Assembly: GCA_963978905.1 (NCBI GenBank)
Contig: OZ022256.1
Location: forward strand, 38,054,001 to 38,118,000
DNA from: Trichostrongylus colubriformis
Lineage: Eukaryota > Nematoda > Chromadorea > Rhabditida > Trichostrongylidae
Direction of reading: 5' to 3'
Length of the DNA stretch: 64,000 nucleotides
Below are positions 11,182 through 21,279 of the stretch, one piece after another. Below the pieces are notes generated by a model that ran no database searches, was not told where the DNA came from, and saw nothing but the letters and a program-made list of their open reading frames with translations. Position numbers and translations under genes: made by a program. The first letter of the stretch is position 1. The number at the start of each line of letters is the position of its first letter.

Positions 11182-11495
11182 CTGTGTAGAAGCGCAGCTT
11201 ATGTGAGATTCAACTGCATCAATCCCTCCAATGACGCTATTCTGCATTCTACTCGTAGAACTACTAACGATCGAATGCAAGAAAAGGAGCGTACCAACGC
11301 ACATCCGTGCGTTGATACGCTCTTTTTCTGGGTCAGCCTTTCCAACGACCTTTATTCCATGCCCCGACTTGGACCCGCCAACAGAATTCATGTTATCCGC
11401 CGTGCTGTGCAACCACCGCGATTCAAGCTGCCTCCTGTCAATCAGATCCAATAAGGTTATCGATAGTGTGCACCGCTCAAAATCTCTCTTTTTCA
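11182..11495 (-). CDS. EGF-repeat protein gene, large exon of unknown domain
   Basis: This 314-bp exon opens after GGTCTGCAG and ends at CTACACAG/GTGCGAG. It is open for 104 codons. It enters with two bases, fitting the one-base overhang of 12026-12168, and leaves in phase 0, fitting 8628-8752. It encodes a mostly hydrophilic segment with only three cysteines (FERCT, ARMCV, ISCAS), so it is not EGF-like and no family was recognised. The order around it is Cys-rich exon, this segment, then EGF modules. An open frame also exists on the opposite strand, so the call rests on phase and splice sites. Confidence 0.6.
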
Positions 11496-12025
11496 CTGCA
11501 GACCTTCAGGGTAACGCCTCTTGACCACTCATCTTTTCTTACGGAACGGATTATTTCGTGCTGTGGCCAGCCACCGATGCGATTATTGTCATACCAGCAC
11601 AAACGAGAGGAGGCGAGAGAGTGAGCAATCGGTAGTGTTCTGATCTTTTTCGCTATTTTTTTTACTACGGCCTGGGCTGGTGGGCTGCATTATGGGCTCC
11701 ATCGTAAACTTTCATCTCTATGACACTGTCGACTTCCTCGCCTAGTTCTACTAGAGGTAGGTAAATCTGCAGCTGTCGACAGCATTTTCTTGAAAGGTTA
11801 CGTTTGAGCCGCGCACGGTACTGCGGCAATGAATAAAGGGCAGAGTGCGCTGACAGCGGGGATGGACTGACGCGTACACTCCATTGAAGAGTTTTACCTC
11901 CCTTGCCCTCCCTTTGACAGACCAGAGTTGAAGGCTGATCAGTGCCGAGGTTAACCACATCCCATTAGCCACGTGCTCAGTGATGAGTGATCATTTTTCC
12001 TTACGTACGTTGAATCTCTACTTAC

Positions 12026-12168
12026 ATTTTTCAACTCGCACGTGACATTCGCCATCGTAGTAACACCATCCTTTGCTCAGCTCTGTGTCTCTGGAGCAAT
12101 GAGACCCATCGAGTTTCACACACGAATCTTTTATTTCATCCAAGTTCTTGCGGTCATCGCGGCTTAGC
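12026..12168 (-). CDS. EGF-repeat protein gene, Cys-rich exon
   Basis: The acceptor is ACTATTCAG and the donor AAAAT/GTAAGT, a strong match. The 143-bp exon encodes a charged start (SRDDRKNLDEIK), then DSC, SHC, GWCYYDGECHVRVEK. The cysteine spacing resembles part of an EGF or related small disulphide domain. It leaves one base that pairs with TG of 11182-11495. The exon before it is uncertain (see 12561-12612). Confidence 0.7.
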
Positions 12169-12560
12169 CTGAATAGTAGGTGGTCCAAAACATAACCGTG
12201 AAAACATAAAGCAGCAGATGCTTTGATTATTGGCAATCGCTCCACTATCTAACTTAGCATATTAGGTCAATCTAACAACTCAGTTCTACTTATGTCCTTC
12301 ATCATGGGTGATCATTTCAAGCCAATAATCATGGGCATGGTGAACTGCTGACCACATAATGAGTTGTTGCATAAATAGCAACTCGATCCTTGTAGCCCCT
12401 GTAAAACGTTTCCTGATTCCTCAAGAGATTCAGCACACATGAGCGATGTACCCTTTATCTACCTTGTGTGAGCCCTTGTCATAAAAATGCTCAAATTTCT
12501 TGATTGCAAGCATGTTTGAGCATTCCTACGAGCATTGCTACTTTACACTTAAGGAAAGAC

Positions 12561-12612
12561 CGTAAAAGCGATGCAGTGGGCCCCTCCACCTTTGTACACA
12601 TGATAGAGGATA
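12561..12612 (-). CDS. possible 52-bp exon between 12705-12812 and 12026-12168
   Basis: A CGCATTTCAG acceptor starts a 52-bp frame that enters with two bases and leaves two, exactly the phases needed to link its neighbours. The donor (ACG/GTCTTT) is weak and the encoded 17 residues show no domain. It could be the true link or a chance fit. Confidence 0.3.
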
Positions 12613-12704
12613 CTGAAATGCGCCGTCGTTTCAAGGAAAGGATCTTTGACTCCAATAAGTAACCATGGTCTGTCGTTCGTTTGAGGTAAATGAAGGAAGC
12701 ATAC

Positions 12705-12812
12705 CGTAGCCCAGTGAAGGGATACTCGCGTTATCATCACCGAGCTGACAAAGTAACTCCTGCTCATTGAAATCGTTTGCACCGGTTGCGAAGTAGCAAT
12801 GTTCTTTGTTTG
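12705..12812 (-). CDS. probable exon with C-type-lectin-like motif
   Basis: The 108-bp exon lies between a GCAACTTCAG acceptor and a CTACG/GTATGC donor. It encodes HCYFATGANDF followed by EQELLCQLGDDNASIPSL. This fits the first half of a C-type lectin-like domain (C-Y-F, then LC...G..NASI.S), a family that binds sugars or protein ligands outside the cell. Its entry phase matches the one base left by 28166-28307, so it could follow that EGF exon across a 15.4-kb intron. The second half of the lectin fold was not found in phase, although the other frame just downstream reads WLLIGVKDP. Either exons are missing or this segment is degenerate. Confidence 0.5.
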
Positions 12813-12894
12813 CTGAAGTTGCAGCGCAAACGAAAAGCCCCACATGATTCTACATAAAATAGAATGCAAAGCTTGATTTGGCCTCATCTACCCA

Positions 12895-13640
12895 GAAGTG
12901 TCGCTCTTTAGGAACTACTTCAGTTACACCATATCTTCAAAAACAGAGAAGTTATTTCGAAAGGAGCCAGTCGGAATTAGGCGAGGGAATTTGAATAAAT
13001 TTGGAAGTGCTTCGTATCAGACGCTCCTAATTTCCTTCAAACTCTACTTTACTGTGGATTTCCGTCGCGAGATCTACGAGGTTGCCGCTTCATGCTACAT
13101 GAACTTACTTGAACTGCACCATATTTTTAAGAATAAGCATGTCATTCTGAAGGAAGGCAATGTAGGAAAACTTTTTTTCGTCTAAGGGACGAGATTCTTC
13201 CACGATTTCCTCGGAAAAAACGGTCCATTGTGTCTGTACACCTCCAGTACAGATTTATTGCTCTCTGAAGACCAAAGAATGGTGATCGGCTCCGGCTAGC
13301 CCCCTGCGGGATGCGCCATGCACGAAGATTTGATTCGCATTCTTGGTTGATACAAACGCTTTTCCGGTTTGCACAATGACTCGTTAGTACTAATTTCCGT
13401 GCTTGAAAGCGTAGCAAGATATGAAAGAAGCCCATGCAACTAATTCCTCCTTTTATTTCATACTTCCTCGAGTACTAATCCATGCTTCAACCTGTGGATA
13501 GATAACACGCGACACGGCTAGTTCGTGAACGTGGAAGGTCCTTCTGTACGTGTTTTCTGTGTCAGCGGGTCATCGTGAGGGCGATTACCGTTAGTCGGCC
13601 TTGTTGTGGGACGCATCAGGTCTCCATCAAATGTTGATCA
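12895..13640. repeat. diverged copy of the fold-back repeat family
   Basis: It shares blocks with 9585-10260 (ACTTCAGTTACACCATAT-like and CGTTTTCCGG-like segments) and with the arms of 36440-39390. It has no intact gene. Confidence 0.5.
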
Positions 13641-15377
13641 GGTTAAAGGATGCACTATTCCCATTCCTAAAATGCGAACTGTGACAAGGTATGAAGTGTC
13701 GACCTCGCATCACGGCATAGGTTATGCGCGTTCGGCAACAGAAGATTGACCTTGTTCACAGTTCGCAGTTCCGAGAGGACCAAAAGGTGCTCTTTGACTG
13801 TGTTTATCTTTTGCGTTGTCAGTACGCTTTCCTCTCTACAGTATCGCCTTTAGCAAATATTGTGAAACCTTTGTGTCCCACCTTGTTTTGTATTTGCGTG
13901 GTGCCTTTCTTGCATATCCTTCGATTTTTTAAGTGAAGATTAAATAAATAATTAGTGATCAGCTGTGATTAGTATAGTAACCCTTGTGCCGCCAGACTTG
14001 ATAGTATCGCTGCGGTATAGATTGCATTTGACAGGATTAAACTGCGCCCAAAATGTGGCAAACATCTGAGGACATTTGTAAACTTGCGGATGCAAACTAC
14101 GTACTTCTTTTCCATAGCTCTATACCACTCATAGAAGTTGCTGGACTTGCGACATGGTACATATTGTGAATTTTCCTCATTGGTCTCAATCCGTTCGCAA
14201 TGGTCTCCTGAAGAAGGTCAGGTCTTAAGAGTAGGTATATACGGAAAGTAAAAACACAACATGTTATAGTTTGCTACTGAGAAATGTGGTTACAATGCAG
14301 TGCCGTGCACGGTAAATCCGGCCTCATGATTACCAGGAAATGATCGAAGCATTGTCACCTGAAGGACCGTTCCCTTGTCATCATGCCAAAATTCGTCAGC
14401 CAATATTATTGCAACCACTATGAGTTACTTATTATGAACGAAGTTCTCCTGTCATCACGTCATCCTGCATAGACCATGTGTCGGGAAATCAGTGTAATAA
14501 AATGCATCCACAGTGTGATACTTGGTTTTTCGATTTTTTGGATGGGCAACTCCAAAAAACCAAGAGATTCCTCTTTCACACACCACAATGATTTTGCAGC
14601 AACACACAAACAATCATAAGACATCCGCGAAGTGGTAAAAGTATAATGTTCTCACTTTGTTGAACGTAGCTAGCAGAAGAGGTAGCAACCACGTGTTCTG
14701 GATCCAGTAGCTCATCTCGTCCCTCTCTCTTCTCGCTAGCCTATTTGAATCCTCTTTTGCCTCGCGCAATGCTGCTTATTATAGAGCAGTTGCAAAAACT
14801 GTATTAGCACAGATGATATGAGCTTGAACATACCAGCGCTCCTTGCATTATCACATTAATCAGTTTGTAATTCAAAATTTTCTACTTTTCCACCCTCTTA
14901 CAGTCTTTGCAATTCTGCAGCAACCCCGACCACCAGGGGGTCTGTGGAATGACATGACCCTGATAGCGTGTGCTCGCGAGTGTAAAATAGCAAATTCTTG
15001 CTGATACCTACCACTAACCTTGCAGCAATTTAGCTGTACAACTGCAGAATGAAAAGAAGGGGTGACAAAGAGCGATATGATAGACTGACACAGTGGTTAT
15101 TCTTCAAGCGCTGATTGCTTGCTGAAAAACAACTCAGAACAATGGGATGAGCTATGGGAGAAATAATATTCCTTTCGATACGATTACAAAAAGTTTTGTT
15201 GACTTAAACGTTTTTGCAGACCGTCATGCACGAACACAGATCTGTGGAGAATGGTGTGAAATGGAACGCTGTTTCCTATTTCCACCTCTCAGTCTTGCAA
15301 TAGTATGTATATGACAAAAATATTGCTCAGCTTAGATAGATCTGATTTCCTCAGCTTAACAATTACTCCCAAAGAAA
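13641..15377. other. intron sequence, no gene seen
   Basis: AT-rich DNA inside the 15.4-kb intron between 28166 and 12812. No exon, RNA gene or recognisable element was found apart from a short open frame at 13724-13936 without motifs. Confidence 0.5.
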
Positions 15378-15382
15378 TAGCA

Positions 15383-15978
15383 TGTAGCAAAAGCTACCTT
15401 AATCAATGTCAGAAGTCGATTGCTGTGAGTCACCGAACGGCTTATCACCGTTCGCATCTAAATGCATAGTCGCAGTAGGTTTAGCTTTAGCTTGAGAAAA
15501 GGGGGCAATCTCTCATAACATATTTTCTCTATTTCTTATGAAGGTTTAGCTTTAGCTTGAGAAAAGGGGGCAATCTCTCAAAACATATTTTCTCTATTTC
15601 TTATGAAGGTTTAGGTTTAGCTTGAAAAGGGGGCAATCTCTCAAAACATAAGGTCTTTATCTCCTGTTATAATCACATTTTTTAGATTTTGTTCTGCGCG
15701 ATGGCCGTATAAAAGATGGTGATGTCAATGGTAAGGAGGCCTGTTCGCTCCAGTCTCATCACGTCCGTCTTTCTCAACGGCTTCTTCTAGACCCGCAATA
15801 TCTGGGACAATATTCTACTTCAATATCGCAGCAGAGCTACCGTCCGGCTGATCAGTGATAGTGGGGATCTTTAGAATCAAATAAATATTCAGCTAATTGC
15901 CTTTGCTCAAGTTACTTTGAAGGTATCACCGCGTAGCTACTCAAAGAGTATTTGGCGAGCAACCTTAGAGTTACTATA
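15383..15978 (+). repeat. 5' LTR of the BEL element
   Basis: It holds three tandem units of about 65 bp (15478-15650), each with a purine run like GAGAAAAGGGGG; the 3' LTR has only two. The length difference between the LTRs, about 65 bp, is one unit. AATAAA lies near 15880, and a TATA-like GTATAAAA near 15707. Confidence 0.9.
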
Positions 15979-15980
15979 TT

Positions 15981-15992
15981 TGGTGCATCGGC
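15981..15992 (+). other. primer binding site, tRNA-Gly type
   Basis: TGGTGCATCGGC lies two bases after the 5' LTR and is complementary to the 3' end expected for nematode tRNA-Gly(GCC). It is shared with the short element at 3352. Confidence 0.75.
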
Positions 15993-16223
15993 AACCTCAC
16001 GGACTCAGGTCGGTCAAGTTTTTTTGCTTTACCGGAAAATCACCTAGCGGTCTCTTTTGGATTTTCTTTTTCGGCCGCTCATTTTCTTTTCTTATACGCT
16101 TTCACTTTGCTACACTTTGCTCATTCTTCCAATATCTCATCGACCCCAATATTGCATCCTTGGTCAGGCAATAACGGTGGGATTCTGGGCTAATTGTGAC
16201 GCAGTTCTCCCTGTTCAATACTC

Positions 16224-17369
16224 ATGTCTAGCCTTCTCACTACTAAGAAACGTCTTTTGACGCTCTATGTCAATAAGCTCGAGCATATTCTCAACAATCT
16301 CAAGGGGGAGAAGCTTGAAGATACCCCTTTAAATCCGGACTTGCCTCAAGATGTACAGTCTGAGAATATTTATGGGTTGGAAGAAGGCATTTCCGTTCTC
16401 GAATCCTCGATGGAAAAGGTAGAACAAGCCCTTCACGAATTAGCCTCCATAGGTGACAACCCCGAGCTTACCGGTAAAGAAAAAGAAATTGAGGACTATA
16501 CGGCCAATTGCGAGGCCACCCTTCTTGCAGGGTTTGATTACCTGCTCGTGCTACAAGCCCGACTGAAGGCTCTAAGGTCCTCAACACCTTTCTTAAGGTC
16601 ATCTTTAAGAGAATCTAATTCAGCTGCGCCAATAGGACAGGCCAGAGTCAAGACGCTGGAGCTACCACCCATCCCCATCCCCACTTTTGGAGGCAATATT
16701 TGGGAATGGGATAGTTTTTGGGGAATTTTCAACACCAATATCCATTCTCAGGACGTTACGGAAATGGCCAAATTTAACTATCTCCTTAGTTCCTTAAAAG
16801 GTGAAGCCAGAGACTCAATACGGAAGTTCCAAGTTACGGGGGACAACTACAGGAAAGCGATACAGTTCCTTCACAACAAATACGGCAACAAGGAGGTTTT
16901 AGTTAACGCACTGGTGGAAAAATTAGATAACTGCTCCCTACACGGACGATCTGTAAAGGATCAACGCCGTCTCCTGGAAGAACTACAAGTGATCATCACC
17001 CAACTAGAGGAAAAGGGGGAGGAGGTCAATAACTCGTGGCTTATCAAAAAGGTTTTATGTAAATTCCCTGATTCACTAAAACGCAAGGTAATCACCAAGA
17101 AACAGGGCATGGCTACGACAGTCCCCTTCACAATGAGTGTAGTCTTTCAACTCATTGATGAGACACTTTCCACTGAGGAACTGCTTCTAACTTTCACAGA
17201 AGCAAACCATAAAGTAGCGGTTCAGGACAGCGTTGCGTCAAGCCAAAAGGTGGGAGTAAAACATCCGGCAAAGGGCACTTGCATGTTTTGCAAAGGTGCT
17301 CATCCGTCCCACACCTGCAATAAGTACTCCACTCCTCAAGAACAGGTCAATATCAGACAGGGTACCTAA
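16224..17369 (+). CDS. BEL gag polyprotein, truncated after zinc knuckle
   Basis: The 381-residue frame starts with a basic, leucine-rich helix and an acidic coiled-coil-like region. At about residues 145-255 follows a segment typical of the DUF1759 domain of BEL/Pao gag (IPTFGGNIWEWDSFW, then FNYLLSSLKGEA). One zinc knuckle, CMFCKGAHPSHTC (C-x2-C-x3-H-x4-C), is at about residues 353-365. The frame stops 16 codons later. In intact BEL elements the frame continues into protease and reverse transcriptase, so the 3' end here is a deletion point. Gag would assemble cytoplasmic particles. Apart from the truncation the reading frame is intact. Confidence 0.85.
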   Translation: MSSLLTTKKRLLTLYVNKLEHILNNLKGEKLEDTPLNPDLPQDVQSENIYGLEEGISVLESSMEKVEQALHELASIGDNPELTGKEKEIEDYTANCEATLLAGFDYLLVLQARLKALRSSTPFLRSSLRESNSAAPIGQARVKTLELPPIPIPTFGGNIWEWDSFWGIFNTNIHSQDVTEMAKFNYLLSSLKGEARDSIRKFQVTGDNYRKAIQFLHNKYGNKEVLVNALVEKLDNCSLHGRSVKDQRRLLEELQVIITQLEEKGEEVNNSWLIKKVLCKFPDSLKRKVITKKQGMATTVPFTMSVVFQLIDETLSTEELLLTFTEANHKVAVQDSVASSQKVGVKHPAKGTCMFCKGAHPSHTCNKYSTPQEQVNIRQGT

Positions 17370-17422
17370 CTACCGCTGAGGTTCGAATTGCTGGGTTAAT
17401 ACTCCTACGTCACCACCAAACC

Positions 17423-19117
17423 ATGCATATTACTCAACGGGTAATTTGTTCGCTGCAGCAGCTCAATATCCATCCAGATGAGCAGGGTATCCTCCGTTGT
17501 TATGGACGACTCGGCCATGCATGCTTGGACAATAACACCAAAAATCCTATCTTTGTCCTCCACAAAACCCTCTTGGCAGACATAATCATAAGGGACATCC
17601 ATCAACAAGGGCACCCTGGGATCAACCATACAATAGCCATGGTTCGACAGCAGTTTTGGATACCCCAGCTGCGTTCCCAGGTTTGCGCTATGATAAGGAA
17701 ATGTTTCCAGTGCCAAAAGTTCAATAACCTACCCTATAGATACCCAGCGCAAGAAGATTTACCAAAAGAGCGAGTCATCCGTTCATACCCGTTTCAACAT
17801 ATTGGCCTTGACTATTTTGGCCCCCTCTCAATAACAACGGCTACAGAGGGGCACGCAACGTGTTACGGGACAATAATTACTTGTAAAACCACCCGGCTTA
17901 TCCACATAGATGTCGTTACAGACATGACCACAAGAGCCTTCCTCAATATGCTCCGCCGTTTTTTCGCACGGCGTGGGATACCCCTATCCATCACGAGCGA
18001 TAACGCTCCGACGTTTCAGTTAGGTGAAACCATCCTAAAGGAATGCCTTCATGCCGCACAGAACGACCCTAATATCTTGCGTGAATTAAGCAATAAAGAG
18101 ATTGAGTGGAACTACAATACACCGTTTGCTCCATGGCAGGGTGGATTCTATGAGCGACTCATTAGATCTATTAAGCTCTGCCTCTATAAAACAATAAATC
18201 GCTCAATACTTTCCCTCGAAGAACTTACGACTACCTTAACTGAGATAGAATCTTTAATAAATACGCGCCCACTCACATACGTAACTGATGATCCGCATAA
18301 AGACCTGATATTGCGACCTATAGACTTCCTTCAGAAAGAAATTCATGTTTATTTTCCGCTAGACAAGGCTCTGGACGACGTGGAAAACCAAGAATACCGT
18401 CCTCCTGCAGAGCTAGCTGTTTTGCAAACCAAAAAACAGGTCATAGAAGCGTTAGAATCGTCCTGTAAGCGCACGGAAAAATTTTGGAAGGCGTGGCAAA
18501 CTGAATACTTAACGGCCCTTAGAGAGAAACACACCCTCAATATCGGGAGAAAGCGAGGCTGTTTACAATATCCTAAGGAAGGAACTGTTGTCCTGATAAA
18601 CGATCCTGTCTTGCCTCGCCACTCCTGGAAAATGGGCATGATTCACCAAGTAATAGCTAATGCTCGAGGTACAGTGCGGGAAGTAGTTATACGTCTACCC
18701 TCTCAGCGACTAATTCGGCGACCAATTAGTCTTGTGACTCCCCTGGAACTGGAAGAGCAAGGGGCTGAGGAAGCGGAACCATCTCTGGAATCCCAAAGAG
18801 ATAGGCCACAAGGCTCGGCACCAGGGCCATCTCAGCCTCAATATGAAGCGGCTGACCAACAACAGATAGCAACATCTCGGTACAACCTTCGCAAACGAAA
18901 GCCCATCGATTACACGGAAAGGGATGAGCTAGACGCATATGGGCAAGGGTCATCCCGCAATATATTTACGATGTCTACGCTTCTGCACATTACCATGATT
19001 CTCCTTCTCGCCCTGACACCAACGAATGCGAAGGTAGTGGCGGAAGCTCAGCCGGTGCGGTCCATGATATGTATGCCAGGCGGGGTACGACTCATATCTG
19101 CTCCCGGAAATGCGTAG
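17423..19117 (+). CDS. BEL integrase region ending in an in-frame stop
   Basis: The 564-codon frame has an N-terminal zinc-binding domain (H-x3-H near residue 60, C-x2-C in KCFQCQK near 98). A retroviral-type integrase core follows, with catalytic Asp130 (LDYFGPL), Asp193 (SDNAPTF) and Glu244 (FYERL). A DUF5641-like C-terminal domain has the WKMG motif. It would insert element DNA into chromosomes. After about residue 510 comes a hydrophobic stretch that looks like the leader of the envelope. The frame closes at TAG 19115-19117, yet the same frame stays open from 19118 to 21154. The first Met is only a convenient start; upstream sequence was lost with the polymerase block. Confidence 0.85.
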   Translation: MHITQRVICSLQQLNIHPDEQGILRCYGRLGHACLDNNTKNPIFVLHKTLLADIIIRDIHQQGHPGINHTIAMVRQQFWIPQLRSQVCAMIRKCFQCQKFNNLPYRYPAQEDLPKERVIRSYPFQHIGLDYFGPLSITTATEGHATCYGTIITCKTTRLIHIDVVTDMTTRAFLNMLRRFFARRGIPLSITSDNAPTFQLGETILKECLHAAQNDPNILRELSNKEIEWNYNTPFAPWQGGFYERLIRSIKLCLYKTINRSILSLEELTTTLTEIESLINTRPLTYVTDDPHKDLILRPIDFLQKEIHVYFPLDKALDDVENQEYRPPAELAVLQTKKQVIEALESSCKRTEKFWKAWQTEYLTALREKHTLNIGRKRGCLQYPKEGTVVLINDPVLPRHSWKMGMIHQVIANARGTVREVVIRLPSQRLIRRPISLVTPLELEEQGAEEAEPSLESQRDRPQGSAPGPSQPQYEAADQQQIATSRYNLRKRKPIDYTERDELDAYGQGSSRNIFTMSTLLHITMILLLALTPTNAKVVAEAQPVRSMICMPGGVRLISAPGNA

Positions 19118-21154
19118 GAAATTTGTGCGGACCAATACTGTGTTCACGTCGAGGAGCCGCGATTCTGTGAAAACATATCATTCCCACCGGAAGTTATACT
19201 ACACGAACACTTAGTTCAATGGAAGTTTACGGATAATGAAACCGTCGGGACCATGGAAATGATGTGCCCATCCGGCCCATTCTGTCTGTCAATATCGTGC
19301 ACCTTTTGCTCAGCGAACATCTTGAACCCCGAGTGTTGGCCAAAAAGTGCTATTCTCGCGACAGCTATCACGCTATACTGCTTTATAACAGGGTGTTATG
19401 TCTTCCTGTACGTTCCAATAGTTCTTGGACATCCAATAAGATTCGGAGGTCGCATAGTTTGGGCAATGATCAAGTGGGTAGTCCGCGGTTTTCGGACCTT
19501 TACGGATAGACCAAGAAACTTTCCTCGACGGCGTTTAGTAGAAATTATTGCAATATCAGCACTAATCCTCAATATAGAGTTATCCCATCAATGTCAGGAA
19601 GTCAATCTCTTCACGCATCACTCCATTATCTGCACAGAAGGAGTGGACAACAGCTGTCGAGTTCAGCTTTCAGAAGTGTTTAAGATTAGCCCCTTCAAAC
19701 AGGAAGCATGCCTTCGTCTGTGGCAGAACAATACGATAGTGCACGAAATAAGGATGCGTTGGAAATCGTTACTACTCTCCTGCGAACCTGTGACAGATTT
19801 CTTTACTCGTGATACAGTTCATAAGGTCATTGATAGTAAACGCTGCCCGCATAGCGGATCCTGCACAGGAGACAAATGCGCGGCCATTAATGCCTCCAGC
19901 TTACTACCCGAACTCGCACAAGGGAATCAGTACCCAGGCAATACTGCATGCGTAGAATCCTGTGGTGGGCCGGGGTGCGACTGTTTTTTCTTAAGTTCGG
20001 GATGCCTGTTCTATCGGATCTACTTAGAGCCCGTCAACAACGAAGTCTTTGAAGTTTTCCATTGCAACAGATGGACACAAGCAGCCAAAGTAGAATTAAC
20101 GCACTACGATGGCGCGATGGGCAAACCCTCATTAACTACTAAATTGCTTTTACCCAATATTCCCGTAAAGTGGAGAGCCTTCACCATCACTCTTACCAAT
20201 ATTGGGTCTCCTCCTATACCTCTGCTCAATACTCAGTTCATCACCAATAGAAAAAGCACAGCTCTCTGGAAAAATAACTTCGTTCCACCTTTGAGATGCA
20301 CGAATTTCAGTAATGCAGAGAACTTAGCATGCGAAGTATTTGAAGATTGCACTTGCTGGCCTGCGGAAACAACAGCGAATTGCCAATGCAGAGACCTTTC
20401 GATAACTACTTGGTTTAGTAACATCAAGAATCTATTGCCTGCGACTTTGCCATCAATATCGTTCCGACAACATCCGCAGTCGAAAGTCACCGCATCCGTT
20501 ACCAGCATGGTAACCTCAGAAATCATATTGTCATTCCAAGACACATTGAAGGCTGAGGTAATAACGGAAGGTGCTATATGTACCGTCACTGCAGAAGAAT
20601 TAAAGGGGTGTTATAGCTGTTCAAAAGGTAGTTCAGCCCAGGTATTCTGCAAATCATCTCGAAACAACGTCCAGGCCGAAGTCGTTTGCAATTCTGCAGC
20701 CTTTTCCATACCTTGCAATATCACTGGAATTACTTCAATACTGCGCTTCAGTTTCTCTCAGGCACGGAATAAACTGCAGTGTTCCGTTTCCTGCGGCCAA
20801 GGGAGCACCTCATTCGAAATAAGTGGCGTACTCAAATTCACTGCCTCGGCCCATGGAGTCGTAGAGCAGTGGCTGAGAGGAGAGTCAATATCCAACTCAG
20901 ACAACCTCTGGCCTGATTTACGACACATTGCGTCAGTGTTTTTACAATGGTACAAAACCCTAGTAGCGGCAATGGCGGGGTTAGTCATCACTCTTGGGCT
21001 GACTTATATTTTTTTGCTCACGTGCGGTTCTAGATTTTTGAGGTGGATCCTTCATACTATAATGAAAACAGTCAGCACTGTCGTCAAAGTCTCCTTCCGA
21101 GGAATTAAGAAAATAGTGTGCATAAAGACCAGTAGACATAGTAAACAGAACTAA
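19118..21154 (+). pseudogene. phlebovirus-Gc-like envelope glycoprotein of the BEL element
   Basis: The region is open in the integrase frame from 19118; the first Met of the track frame is at 19253. It encodes a cysteine-rich ectodomain with many paired cysteines, an internal hydrophobic segment near the start, and a C-terminal membrane span (around 20950-21035) followed by a short basic tail. This fits the class II fusion-type glycoprotein that nematode BEL elements acquired from phlebovirus-like viruses (family knowledge). A TAG at 19115-19117 separates it from the leader, so the copy is probably inactive unless that stop is natural. The identification is by cysteine pattern, layout and position. 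Confidence 0.7.
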
Positions 21155-21279
21155 ATGGAAAATTCAATATTCCGCAGCTAGCAGGAATAGTATCCCCCAC
21201 CCGAAGATTCCTTGTATATATAATTGTACATAACTCATTTCAACACTCATTTCAACAATCCCTTTTCAGGTTCCAGATC

